DNA of 64,000 nt from JBBPZA01 sp038330095. GTDB lineage: Bacteria > Actinomycetota > Thermoleophilia > Solirubrobacterales > Solirubrobacteraceae. The position numbers and the translations under genes are program-made. The notes under the pieces are model-generated. The model saw only the letters and a list, made by a program, of their open reading frames with translations. It did not search any database and was not told where the DNA came from. The DNA lies in the NCBI GenBank assembly GCA_038330095.1, contig JBBQNQ010000002.1, positions 11,785 through 75,784 of the forward strand. The letters run 5' to 3'. Shown here one piece after another: positions 10,194-18,229 of this stretch (the stretch's first letter is position 1; each line of letters starts with the position of its first letter).

Positions 10194-11254
10194 GCACGTG
10201 GGAGCGAGTGGCAGGGCTGACGCTCGAGGTGGAGGGCTACGCGCTCGAGGGCCTGGAGCGCGACGTCTCAAGCGACTTCACACGGCTGTCGACGGTCATC
10301 CGGCTCAGGGGAGGCAGCGAGGAGGGGCTCGGCGAGGACGTCACCTACGACGCGCTGGACCACGTGGCCCTCCAGGACGCAGGGCCGGTGCTCGCTCTGG
10401 CGGGGTCGCACACCATCGCCTCGTTCTGCGAGCTGGTGGACGGTGTGAACCTCTTCCCCGCCGACCCGGTGCGCGACGTCTCGCGGCTGTACCGCCGCTG
10501 GGCGTTCGAGAGCGCCGCGCTGGACCTCGCCCTGCGACAAGGCGGCCGCTCCGCGGCGGAGGTGCTCGGCCGCGAGCCACGACCGGTGACCTTCGTGGTC
10601 TCGCTGCGCCTCGGCGAGCCCGCGACCATCGAGCCCGTGCGCAGGCGGCTGGAGCGCTACCCGACGCTGCGCTTCAAGCTCGACCCGACGAACTCGTGGG
10701 ACGCGGGGCTGGTGGAGGAGCTTGCGGCCACCGGCGCAGTGGACTCCGTCGACCTGAAGGGCCACTACCGCGGCACCGTGGTCGACGTGGAGGCCGACCC
10801 CGAGCTCTACCGGCTCGTCGCCGAGGGCTTTCCGGACGCGTGGATCGAGGACCCGTTCCTGGACGAAGCGACCGGCGAGGTCCTGCGCCCCCACCGCGAC
10901 CGCATCACCTGGGACGCGCCCATCCACTCGATCGCGGACGTCGAGGACCTTCCCTTCGCCCCGAAGATGGTCAACGTCAAGCCCTCGCGGTTCGGCAGCC
11001 TGCGCGCGCTGCTCGACGCCTACGACTGGCTCGAGGAGCGCGGCATCGGCGCCTACGGAGGCGGCCAGTTCGAGCTCGGCCCGGGCCGTGGGCACATCCA
11101 GTACCTCGCCTCACTGTTCCACCCCGACACCCCCAACGACGTCGCCCCGGGCGGCTTCAACGCCGCCGATCCGCCCGAGGGGCTGCCCGCCAGCCCGCTG
11201 GAGCCGGCGCAGGGGCGGATTGGGTTCGCGTGGGGGGATTGGGTGGAGCGCTGA
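10190..11254 (+). CDS. Enolase-superfamily protein, substrate unknown
   Basis: 354 residues. The C-terminal barrel shows FKLDPTNSWD, WIEDPF, ITWDAP and VNVKPSRFGSLRALLDA in the order and spacing of the enolase superfamily (muconate cycloisomerase/o-succinylbenzoate synthase side). Asp, Glu and Asp bind magnesium and the Lys of NVKPSR acts as base; the Lys of FKLDP is the partner base. The N-terminal capping domain is present but divergent. These enzymes abstract the proton next to a carboxylate. It overlaps corA by 4 bases. The substrate cannot be read from the sequence. Confidence 0.75.
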   Translation: MSTWERVAGLTLEVEGYALEGLERDVSSDFTRLSTVIRLRGGSEEGLGEDVTYDALDHVALQDAGPVLALAGSHTIASFCELVDGVNLFPADPVRDVSRLYRRWAFESAALDLALRQGGRSAAEVLGREPRPVTFVVSLRLGEPATIEPVRRRLERYPTLRFKLDPTNSWDAGLVEELAATGAVDSVDLKGHYRGTVVDVEADPELYRLVAEGFPDAWIEDPFLDEATGEVLRPHRDRITWDAPIHSIADVEDLPFAPKMVNVKPSRFGSLRALLDAYDWLEERGIGAYGGGQFELGPGRGHIQYLASLFHPDTPNDVAPGGFNAADPPEGLPASPLEPAQGRIGFAWGDWVER

Positions 11255-11308
11255 GCGGGCGTTCGTGGCGCGCATGTCCCGCCCCGCCCGGGGTAGTGTT
11301 CCGGCCCA

Positions 11309-11632
11309 ATGCGCCACTGGGACCTGCTCTCCATGGACATCGCGCCCCGTCAGCCCGAGGTCCTGCACTCCGAGGGCGAGGGCCGGACCATCGTGATCAA
11401 CCTGTCCGCGGGCGAGGCGCTCCAGGACCATCAGGTGCACGAGCGCGCGTGGGTGGTGGTGCTCGGCGGCGAGGTCGAGCTCGAGGCGGGCTCGGAGACG
11501 GTGTCGGGCGGAACGGGCCTGACGGCGATCTTCGACCCGGGCGAGCGCCACGAGGTACGGGCCACGCAGGACGCGCGGCTGCTGCTGCTCCTGGGCCCGT
11601 GGCCGGGAGCCGGCCATCCGTCGCAGCGGTGA
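11309..11632 (+). CDS. Small cupin-domain protein
   Basis: 107 residues forming one cupin beta-barrel: the first motif is around LQDHQVHERAWVVVLGGEVELE and the second is around GTGLTAIFDPGERHEVRA. The metal-binding His/Glu pattern is only partly canonical (H..H..E in the first half, H in the second). Single-domain cupins of this size bind small ligands or metals; no reaction can be named. It starts at ATG 11309 and is followed after 1 base by the USP-like gene. Confidence 0.8.
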   Translation: MRHWDLLSMDIAPRQPEVLHSEGEGRTIVINLSAGEALQDHQVHERAWVVVLGGEVELEAGSETVSGGTGLTAIFDPGERHEVRATQDARLLLLLGPWPGAGHPSQR

Positions 11633-11633
11633 C

Positions 11634-12038
11634 GTGAAGCTGCTCATTCTCACCTCCGAGCCGATCAGCGCCGACGTGCTGCGCGATGCGATCGGCGAGC
11701 GCGAGGCCGAGGAGGCCGAGGTGCTTGTCATCTCCCCCGCGTTGCACAGGTCGGGACTCCGCTTCTGGATGTCCGACGCCGACGAGGCGATCGCCAAGGC
11801 CCAAGAGGTCCAGGAGGAGACCGTCGAGCGCCTGGAGGAGGAGGGCATCGACGCCGCGGGCGACACCGGCGAGAGCGAGCCGCTGATCGCGATTCAGGAC
11901 GCGCTGGCCACCTTCCCCGCCGATCGCATCCTCGTCGTCGGGCATGTCGAGGGGGAGCGCGCGTGGGGCGAGGAGGACCTCGCCGAGGTCCGCAACCGCT
12001 TTGACATCCCGATCGACTACCGCGAGGTGACGCGATGA
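11634..12038 (+). CDS. Universal-stress-protein-like protein
   Basis: 134 residues starting MKLLILTSEPISADVLRDAI (GTG start), a Rossmann-like beta strand followed by a helix. Later it has AEVLVISPALHRSGLRFWMS and FPADRILVVGHVEGERAWGE, the layout of UspA-like or related nucleotide-binding alpha/beta domains. The usual UspA GS-x9-GS ATP motif is not evident, so ATP binding is doubtful. Gene order cupin, USP-like, acidic peptide with 1- and 4-base junctions indicates one transcript. Confidence 0.55.
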   Translation: MKLLILTSEPISADVLRDAIGEREAEEAEVLVISPALHRSGLRFWMSDADEAIAKAQEVQEETVERLEEEGIDAAGDTGESEPLIAIQDALATFPADRILVVGHVEGERAWGEEDLAEVRNRFDIPIDYREVTR

Positions 12039-12196
12039 TCGAGCGCCGCGAAGAGGACGAGCCGGGCATTGGTCCCGACGACGACACGCCGCTGGGCGAC
12101 ACCAGCGAGCACTCCGACGTGCCCTCCGACCCCAACGCGCCGTCGCCGTCGGAGTACGAGGGCTCCGAGGAGCTCGACGACGAGGACCCTGAGTAG
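12035..12196 (+). CDS. Tiny acidic protein of unknown function
   Basis: 53 residues, ATG overlapping the preceding stop by 4 bases (ATGA). The translation (MIERREEDEPGIGPDDDTPL, later EYEGSEELDDEDPE) is almost entirely Asp, Glu, Pro, Ser and Gly, without predicted fold or signal. Such disordered acidic proteins are seen at the end of operons in GC-rich actinobacteria. Coding is supported by translational coupling and by a stop just before the convergent R2lox-like gene. Function unknown. Confidence 0.5.
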   Translation: MIERREEDEPGIGPDDDTPLGDTSEHSDVPSDPNAPSPSEYEGSEELDDEDPE

Positions 12197-12205
12197 CCCG
12201 AAGCG

Positions 12206-13132
12206 CTACGCCGCCTGCACGGCCGGCAGCGAGACGCCGATGACCTTCAGGCGCCGGCTCAGCGCGTTGAAGGCGAACTCGTTGACCTCGGCGCTCTTGA
12301 AGCCGAGCAGCTCCCACTCCTCGGTGAGCGGGTCGACCCCGGGCGGCGCGAGCACGCCGGCGGCGATGGGTAGCACCTCCATCAGCTTGTCCTGGACGCG
12401 GCGCTGCATGGCCGGGTTGTCGCGGCACTTCTGCTGGAGGAACCACGTGCCGTAGGCGACGTGGCGATGCTCGTCCTGTGAGATCCGCCTGTAGCCCTCC
12501 AGGAAGCCCGGCAGCACGCCCTCGCGCTCGCACCACTCGGTGATGGTGAACTGGCCGGTGAGGGCGAGCATCCCCTCGATGACCATGTGGTAGGTGGTCA
12601 CGAAGTCGACCTTCGCCCCGAGGTTCGACGGGTCCTCGATCAGCCGCCGGCCCGCCTCGACGAGGTTCTCGTCGAACAGCGTGATGAAGGCGTCCGAGAC
12701 GTCCTCGCGGACCTTCTGCAGGCGGTCGTCGAAGCTCATGTCCAGGCCGACGACCTGCTCGTAGAAACGGTTGAAGTGCTGAGCGTGACGGGCTTCGTCG
12801 ACCTGCTGGGTGGTGAGGAAGGCCTCCTCGTGCTGGTCCTCGTAGGCCATCACCAGCCCCGAGAACTGCGTGGTAACCCGCTCTTCGCCGATGAAGAACG
12901 ACGACAGGCTCCAGGTGATGTCGTTGCGTGTGCGCTGGTCGAAGGAGGCCCAGTCCTCCTGGTCGCGTGCGAACGAGATGTCGCTGGACGCCCAGCTCTG
13001 GCGCTCCCACAGCTCGTAGAGCTGCTGGGGTGTCATCAGCTTGACGGAGGCGAGCTTGGACTCGTCGGTCATGGTGCCGACGTCGCCCTGCTGGGTGAGG
13101 TCTAGTAGAGAGGCCATGGGGAAAGTAAACAT
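12206..13132 (-). CDS. R2lox-like di-metal (Mn/Fe) ligand-binding oxidase
   Basis: 308 residues, ferritin-like. Metal ligands are visible as E83 (GEERV), E113 and H116 (DEARH), E186 (VIEGMLALTG), and E221 and H224 (DEHRH), the ribonucleotide reductase R2/R2lox pattern. The stretch VIEGMLALTGQF through RRISQDEHRHVAYGTW is closer to R2lox than to true R2. V86 and Y181 stand at the positions that form the Val-Tyr ether cross-link in mycobacterial R2lox. No R1 partner gene is nearby. ATG 13132 is used for numbering; ATG 13117 or 13072 may be the true start. Confidence 0.82.
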   Translation of the reverse strand: MFTFPMASLLDLTQQGDVGTMTDESKLASVKLMTPQQLYELWERQSWASSDISFARDQEDWASFDQRTRNDITWSLSSFFIGEERVTTQFSGLVMAYEDQHEEAFLTTQQVDEARHAQHFNRFYEQVVGLDMSFDDRLQKVREDVSDAFITLFDENLVEAGRRLIEDPSNLGAKVDFVTTYHMVIEGMLALTGQFTITEWCEREGVLPGFLEGYRRISQDEHRHVAYGTWFLQQKCRDNPAMQRRVQDKLMEVLPIAAGVLAPPGVDPLTEEWELLGFKSAEVNEFAFNALSRRLKVIGVSLPAVQAA

Positions 13133-13151
13133 GCTGGCGAAGCGCCGCGGT

Positions 13152-15122
13152 CTACGCCCCCAGCGCGGCCAGCCACACCGCGCGCCGCTCTCGCTCGTCG
13201 CGCGCCTCGTCCACCCGGGCCACCAGCTCGGCGACCTCCCCGGGCGCCTCGCCGCCCGCGATCGGCGCCGCTCCCTGGTGGCGCGCGGGGCCGAGCGTCT
13301 CGCCGGGGCCGGTGAGCTCTTCGCTCATCGCCTCCCCCGGGCGGATCCCGACCACGTCGAGCTGCGTCTCAGAGCCCTGGCCCGCCTGCTCCCAGATCCG
13401 GCGCGCGAGGTCGCCCACCGTGAGCGTGACCGGATCTGCGGCGGTGGCCAGCCGCTCGCCGTCGCCGGCCAGCAGCGCGGCGTGCGAGATGAGGGTGACC
13501 GCGTGGCCCATGGTGATCCAGAAGCGGACCATGCCGGTGTCGGTCACGGTCAGCGGAACGCCCGCGCGCGCCTGCGCGAGGAAGAGCTCGGAGGCGCTCC
13601 CCGCGCTGCCCAGCACGTTGACCAGCCGCACCCCCGCCCGCGCGGCGCCCGACTGCACCCCGGCCCACCCCGCGAGCTGCTCCATGAGCCGCTTGGTGCG
13701 CGCGTACAGGCTCACGGTCTGGGTGGCCTTGTCGGTGGAGGCCACCACGACCGTCCCGCACCCGACCGCCTCGGCAGCGCGCAGGACTCCGAGGCTCGCC
13801 TGCAGGTTGGTGGCCACGAACTCCTCGGGGTAGCGCTCGGCCATGTCCACGTGCTTGTAGGCCGCGAGATGGAAGATCACGTCCGGGGCCGCGCGCGCCA
13901 CCTCCTCGGCGAGCCGGCGAGGGTCGCGCACGTCGCACAGGACGTGGTCGATGCGCCTGCGGTCGGCGCCGTCGCGCAGCCGGCGGTCGCGGGCGAGGGC
14001 TGCCTCGTTGGAATCGAGGACCGCGACCAGCTCGGGGCGCAGCCCGGCGACGAAGGTCGTCAGCGCGCTGCCGATCGATCCGGCTCCGCCGGTGATCAGC
14101 ACCCTGCGCCCGCCGAGCAGCTCGTCGAGCTCGAGCACCGAGGGAACGGGATCGCGCCGCGCGATCACCCCCTGCCAGTCGAACGGATCGGGGCGAAGGC
14201 GTCGCGAGGGCGGCGCGACGGCCGGCGGCGGCGTGCGCAGTGCGCGCTCGATCCGTCGGTAAGCCGCCTTCATCGCCGGCGAGCGCGCGGGGTCGGGCTC
14301 GTTGATCTCGGCGACGATGAACGGCACGAGCTCGCCGAGGCGCGAGACCACCGGGTCGAGCTCGAGCTCGCCGGCGCCGTAGGGCAGGCCCTCCCCGAGC
14401 AGCCCGGCGGCGTCGGAGACGTGGGCGACCTGCGCCGCCGGCCCGAGCTCCTCGACGAAACGCTCGAGCTCGAGCTCCGCGTCGGAGGACAGGCCCAGCA
14501 GCCAGGGCTGGCAGCGAGCGAAGCTCGCGTAGAGCGCCGCGTGCGAGGTGTCCAGTGTGAAGCCGAGCTCGGGCACCCGCTCGCGCCACTGAGCGAGGTC
14601 GCGCCAGTGCCCGCCGACCGGCGAGAGGAACACCCCGCCGGTGCGCATCCGCAGCACCGGCGGGACGTTCTCTATCAGCGGAGTGACCCCTTGGCCGGCG
14701 CACGAGCGCGCGAAGCAGCTCAGGAAGCGCTCGACCTCCTCGACGTCGAGCGCCTCCCCGCGCCGGTACTCCTCCGGCGTCATCGGAGCGAACAGGTGGA
14801 TGGTCAGCACGGGCGAGCCGATCGCCGCGGCGAAGGCCGCGCTGCGCTCGATCCCTGCACGCGCCTCCTCGTCCAGGCGGTCGACCCGCACGAAGGCGCC
14901 GCTCGGCCACGCCACCGGCGCTTCCGCGAGGAGGGTCACGCCGGCGGGGGCGGCCTCGCGCACGGTGGCGACGGTGCGCGCGAGCGCGCCGTCGTCGGCG
15001 ATGTGCCGGCCGGCGAGGCACAGCTCGAGCCCGCCCCAGTCGCCGCCGTCGAGCCGGTCGGCGATCTGGGCGCCCTCAGGCGCGGCCTTGAGTAGCGGCG
15101 TGGCGGCGGAGCCAGTCGACAT
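13152..15122 (-). CDS. Fusion: xylose-isomerase-like TIM barrel + CapD-type nucleotide-sugar dehydratase/epimerase
   Basis: 656 residues. Residues 1-295 form an AP-endonuclease-2/xylose-isomerase-like TIM barrel with candidate metal ligands E151 (LIENVPP), D191 and H194 (LDTSHA), H234 (AHVSD) and E272. Residues about 335-600 are an extended SDR of the CapD/FlaA1 type: GGAGSIGS at 345, STDKA at 462 and YARTK (Y473, K477). CapD-type enzymes are C4/C6 dehydratases or C5 epimerases acting on UDP-sugars. ATG 15122 overlaps the upstream SDR gene by 47 bases; an upstream ATG at 15155 would overlap more. The rest of the cluster fits polysaccharide precursor synthesis. Confidence 0.85.
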   Translation of the reverse strand: MSTGSAATPLLKAAPEGAQIADRLDGGDWGGLELCLAGRHIADDGALARTVATVREAAPAGVTLLAEAPVAWPSGAFVRVDRLDEEARAGIERSAAFAAAIGSPVLTIHLFAPMTPEEYRRGEALDVEEVERFLSCFARSCAGQGVTPLIENVPPVLRMRTGGVFLSPVGGHWRDLAQWRERVPELGFTLDTSHAALYASFARCQPWLLGLSSDAELELERFVEELGPAAQVAHVSDAAGLLGEGLPYGAGELELDPVVSRLGELVPFIVAEINEPDPARSPAMKAAYRRIERALRTPPPAVAPPSRRLRPDPFDWQGVIARRDPVPSVLELDELLGGRRVLITGGAGSIGSALTTFVAGLRPELVAVLDSNEAALARDRRLRDGADRRRIDHVLCDVRDPRRLAEEVARAAPDVIFHLAAYKHVDMAERYPEEFVATNLQASLGVLRAAEAVGCGTVVVASTDKATQTVSLYARTKRLMEQLAGWAGVQSGAARAGVRLVNVLGSAGSASELFLAQARAGVPLTVTDTGMVRFWITMGHAVTLISHAALLAGDGERLATAADPVTLTVGDLARRIWEQAGQGSETQLDVVGIRPGEAMSEELTGPGETLGPARHQGAAPIAGGEAPGEVAELVARVDEARDERERRAVWLAALGA

Positions 15123-15954
15123 AGAGAGGGACCGTCTCGTCCAGCGGGCGGGCATTGAAGCCTAGTCGCGGCGCCCGCGGATCGATTGCGTAGCTCGCGT
15201 CCTCCCCCGGAGGGAGGGTCCCGCCTACCAGCTCGACGGGCGACTGCGAACCGGCCGCCGCTCGCACGGCGCGCGCCGCGTCGGCGAGCGCGGTCGCGAC
15301 GCCGCTCCCCGCGACCAGCGGCTCACTCGCGCCGCCCTGCGCCACGAGGCGCTCGAGCCCCTCGACGAGGTCGTCCGCGTAGACGAAGTCGCGCGTGCGG
15401 GTGGGATCGCCGGGAATGACGATCGGCTCGCCGTCGAGAGCCCGCGCCGCGAATGCGGCCAGAGCCCCCGTCGCGCCCTCCCAGGCAACCTGGCCCGGCC
15501 CGAAGACCGACGTGAGCCGAACCACCGTCGCGCGCGCCCGGTGCCCGGCGCACGCGCACTCGCCGAGGGCCTTGGACGCGGCATAGGGGTCGGGCGCCGG
15601 CCGCAGCGCCGCGCGGACCGTCGACGGGTAGACCAGCGCCGCGTCGTGCTGCGCGCAGCCCTCGAGCAGGTTCAGCGTGGTCCCCGCGTTCTCGCGCACC
15701 GCGCGCGCCGGGTCGGAGGCCGCGCCCCGTGGGTCGGGCACGCCGGCGAAGTGCAGGACAGCGTCGCGGCCGGCGAGCAGGTCGCGCACCGCCGGGTCGC
15801 CGGCGTCGACCCTCACCGCATCGAGGTCGCGCGAGATGCTGCGCGGCGCGCCGCCCGGCCGCGCCACGGCCAGGACGTCGTGGCCACGCTCGCGCAGCAG
15901 GGTCGTCGCGCGCCAGCCGAGGAAGCCGGTCGCGCCGGTGACCACGAGCTTCAC
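15076..15954 (-). CDS. NAD-dependent epimerase/dehydratase (extended SDR)
   Basis: 292 residues. GATGFLGWRA at residues 7-16 is the Rossmann NAD(P) motif; YPSTVRA supplies Ser/Thr and DPYAASKALGE the catalytic Tyr-x3-Lys. TSVFGPGQ and RDFVYADDLVEGL are typical of nucleotide-sugar epimerases. GTG 15954 overlaps the stop of the gene before it by 4 bases. It would act on a nucleotide-activated sugar in the cytoplasm; the exact sugar is unknown. The open frame extends far upstream antisense to other genes, but that part has no homology and is not coding. Confidence 0.88.
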   Translation of the reverse strand: MKLVVTGATGFLGWRATTLLRERGHDVLAVARPGGAPRSISRDLDAVRVDAGDPAVRDLLAGRDAVLHFAGVPDPRGAASDPARAVRENAGTTLNLLEGCAQHDAALVYPSTVRAALRPAPDPYAASKALGECACAGHRARATVVRLTSVFGPGQVAWEGATGALAAFAARALDGEPIVIPGDPTRTRDFVYADDLVEGLERLVAQGGASEPLVAGSGVATALADAARAVRAAAGSQSPVELVGGTLPPGEDASYAIDPRAPRLGFNARPLDETVPLYVDWLRRHAATQGRA

Positions 15955-16820
15955 TGCGCGCTGCGGTCCGCGGCGAGGTAGTCCGCGACGCGGTGGCGGT
16001 AGTCGTACGGGCTCTCGAAGGAGCGCTCCGGTTCGTCCTCGTGCGGGTGTCCCTGCGCGAGCGCCGCCAGGCCGCCGACGGTGACCGCCTCCGCGACGAC
16101 GTTTGAGACCGCCACCCCGTCGCCCGGCTTCAGCGCGAGCAGGATGCGGACCGCGTCGTCGACGTGCACCACCCCGATCGTCGCCCGTCCGCCGCCGTCC
16201 ACCGTGAGCGGGCGCCCCTCGGCGGCCAGCCGCCGGAACCTGTCGACCACCGTCTGGGACTCCGGGCGCTCGTGCTCGACCGGGCCACGCCCGTAGACGA
16301 TGCCCAGGCGCGCGAGGTGCACGTCGAACCCGTGGCGCCGTGCGTAGATGGCCAGGCACTGCTCGCCATAGATCTTCGAGAGATGGGCGAGGTCGCCCTG
16401 GTCGCCGTAGGGATGGTCCGCGGCCACCGTTCCCGTCGCCCGCTCCCCGTAGACGTGCAGCGAGCTGGCGAAGACCACCGCAGGCCCTCCGGCCGCCGCG
16501 ACCGCCTCGGCGACCCGGCGCACGCCCGACACGTTCGTCTGCTCCGTGTAGTCCGGATCGCGCTCGGAGATCGGCCGGCTGGCCTGCGCGGCGAGGAGGA
16601 GCACCCTCTCCGGCCCCTCGGCGAGCAGCCGGTCGACGTCCTCGCGGCGGCGGATGTCGGCCGTCTCGACCCGCGCCCCGGCCTCGCGCAGACCGTCGAG
16701 CTGGTCCTCGTCCGTCGCGTACCAGTTGTCGGCCAGCACCGGCTGCACCCCGGCGGCGAGCGCGTGCCGGGCGAGCGCCGCCCCCAGGTAGCCGGCCCCG
16801 AGGATCAGCAGGGGTGGCAC
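15951..16820 (-). CDS. SDR-family nucleotide-sugar epimerase-like protein, atypical active site
   Basis: 289 residues, start GTG directly after the stop of the upstream dehydrogenase. GAGYLGAALA (residues 8-17) binds NAD(P), ASSLHVYGE gives the Ser region, and GVVHVDDAVR matches the VHVDD motif of GalE-like epimerases. The expected Tyr-x3-Lys is not intact: the segment reads DLAHLSKIYGEQ, with Ala four places before the Lys. Either a nearby Tyr substitutes or the enzyme is altered in mechanism. Part of a four-gene minus-strand operon for nucleotide-sugar modification. Confidence 0.82.
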   Translation of the reverse strand: MPPLLILGAGYLGAALARHALAAGVQPVLADNWYATDEDQLDGLREAGARVETADIRRREDVDRLLAEGPERVLLLAAQASRPISERDPDYTEQTNVSGVRRVAEAVAAAGGPAVVFASSLHVYGERATGTVAADHPYGDQGDLAHLSKIYGEQCLAIYARRHGFDVHLARLGIVYGRGPVEHERPESQTVVDRFRRLAAEGRPLTVDGGGRATIGVVHVDDAVRILLALKPGDGVAVSNVVAEAVTVGGLAALAQGHPHEDEPERSFESPYDYRHRVADYLAADRSAQ

Positions 16821-18185
16821 CTAGATGCGCTGGACGTTCGGCCCGTCGGGGACGGCGTTGCGGGTGTCGACGATCAGCGGCGCGCGGTCCCACAGCGCCT
16901 GGTCGAGGAACGCCTCGTGGGCGGTGAGGAGGACCACGCAGTCGGCGCCGGCCATGCGCTGCGCGTCGAGCTCGACCGCGACGTGCCGTGTACCGTCGAG
17001 CTCGACCTCCGGCACCCAGGGATCGCAGTACTCCAGGTCGGCGCCGCGCGCGAGCAGCTGGCGCATGACCTCGAGGCTCGGCGACTCGCGGGTGTCCTGG
17101 ATATTGGCCTTGTAGGCCATGCCGAGCAGCGTGATGCGCGAGCCCTTGATCGGCCGGCCCGCGTCGTTGAGCGCGTCCGCCACCTTCTGGACGACGTAGA
17201 GCGGCATGTGCGCGTTGATCTCGTGCGCGGCCTCGATTAGCTGCGCCGAGTAGCCGTACTCGCGCAGGCGCCAGGCCAGGAACTGGGGGACGACCGGGAT
17301 GCAGTCCCCGCCAAGCCCGGGTCCCGGGTAGTGCGGGAGGAACGCGAACGGCTTGGTTGCCGCCGCGTCGATGACCTCCCAGGCGGAGATCCCGAAGCGG
17401 TCGCACATGAGCGCGAGCTCGTTGGCCAGCGCGATGTTCACCGCGCGGAAGGTGTTCTCGTGCAGCTTGGCCAGCTCGGCGACCATCGTGCTCGAGCACG
17501 ACACGACGGTGTCGACGATCTGCTCGAACAGCAGCTCGGTGCGGGCGAGGCACTCGGCGGTGACTCCCGAGACGAGCTTCGGGGTGTTGGCCATCGTGAA
17601 GTGCTGGTTGCCGGGGTCCACCCGCTCGGGCGCGTAGCCCAGGAAGAAGTCTTCGCCCACCGTCCGGCCATCGCGCGCGAGGATCGGCAGCACGATCTCC
17701 TCGGTGGTGCCCGGGTGCGACGTCGACTGCAGCACTACGAGCTGGCCTGCCGCGCGCGCGTGCTGCGCCACCGACTCGGCCGCCGACACGATGTAGGAGA
17801 GGTCGGGCGTGCGCGTCTTTGAGAGCGGGGTCGGGACGCAGATGACGATCGCGTCGAGCTCGGCGAGCGCGGCGTAGTCCGTTGTCGCCGCGAGGCGTCC
17901 GTCGACGGCGTCGTAGCGGTCGGCGGGCACGTCGACGAGATAGGTGCGCCGGGCGTTGACCGCCTCCACCCGCTCGGGGTTGAGGTCGATGCCGGTTACC
18001 GTGTGCCCCTGCTCGGCGAAGGCCATCGCGAGCGGCAGGCCCGCGTACCCCAGCCCCACGATTCCGACCGTCGCCTCGCGCGTGCGCACGCGTTGGGCGA
18101 AGGTCGTTGGAAATGCCACGACGTCGCTCAGGGGCGCCAAGGTAGCAGAGCCCCCCGGCGCCTCACCGGCCGCCGATAGCCGCAT
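16821..18185 (-). CDS. Nucleotide-sugar dehydrogenase (UDP-ManNAc/UDP-glucose dehydrogenase family)
   Basis: 454 residues from ATG 18185. GIVGLGYAGLPLA is the NAD motif, HENTFRAVNIALANELALM the central helix and GPGLGGDCIPV holds the catalytic Cys. LGMAYKANIQDTRESPSLEV marks the C-terminal domain of the WecC/WbpA branch. It oxidises the C6 hydroxyl of a UDP-sugar to the uronic acid in two steps, using two NAD. GTG 18119 is an alternative start that removes a non-conserved leader. It is divergent from the WecA-type gene, so both likely share the promoter region at 18186-18229. Confidence 0.92.
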   Translation of the reverse strand: MRLSAAGEAPGGSATLAPLSDVVAFPTTFAQRVRTREATVGIVGLGYAGLPLAMAFAEQGHTVTGIDLNPERVEAVNARRTYLVDVPADRYDAVDGRLAATTDYAALAELDAIVICVPTPLSKTRTPDLSYIVSAAESVAQHARAAGQLVVLQSTSHPGTTEEIVLPILARDGRTVGEDFFLGYAPERVDPGNQHFTMANTPKLVSGVTAECLARTELLFEQIVDTVVSCSSTMVAELAKLHENTFRAVNIALANELALMCDRFGISAWEVIDAAATKPFAFLPHYPGPGLGGDCIPVVPQFLAWRLREYGYSAQLIEAAHEINAHMPLYVVQKVADALNDAGRPIKGSRITLLGMAYKANIQDTRESPSLEVMRQLLARGADLEYCDPWVPEVELDGTRHVAVELDAQRMAGADCVVLLTAHEAFLDQALWDRAPLIVDTRNAVPDGPNVQRI

Positions 18186-18211
18186 CGGACCCAGGGATTT
18201 GCCGCGCGCGC

Positions 18212-18227
18212 TGGTATATATGAGGCG
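18212..18227. promoter_or_regulatory. Divergent promoter region (TATATAT box)
   Basis: Only 44 bases separate the two divergent polysaccharide genes. They hold a TATATAT run (18215-18221), very unlike the GC-rich surroundings and the best -10 candidate for either direction. On the plus strand GAGG follows it 8 bases before the ATG of the transferase. This is an inference from composition; no clear -35 is visible. Confidence 0.4.
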
Positions 18228-18229
18228 GC

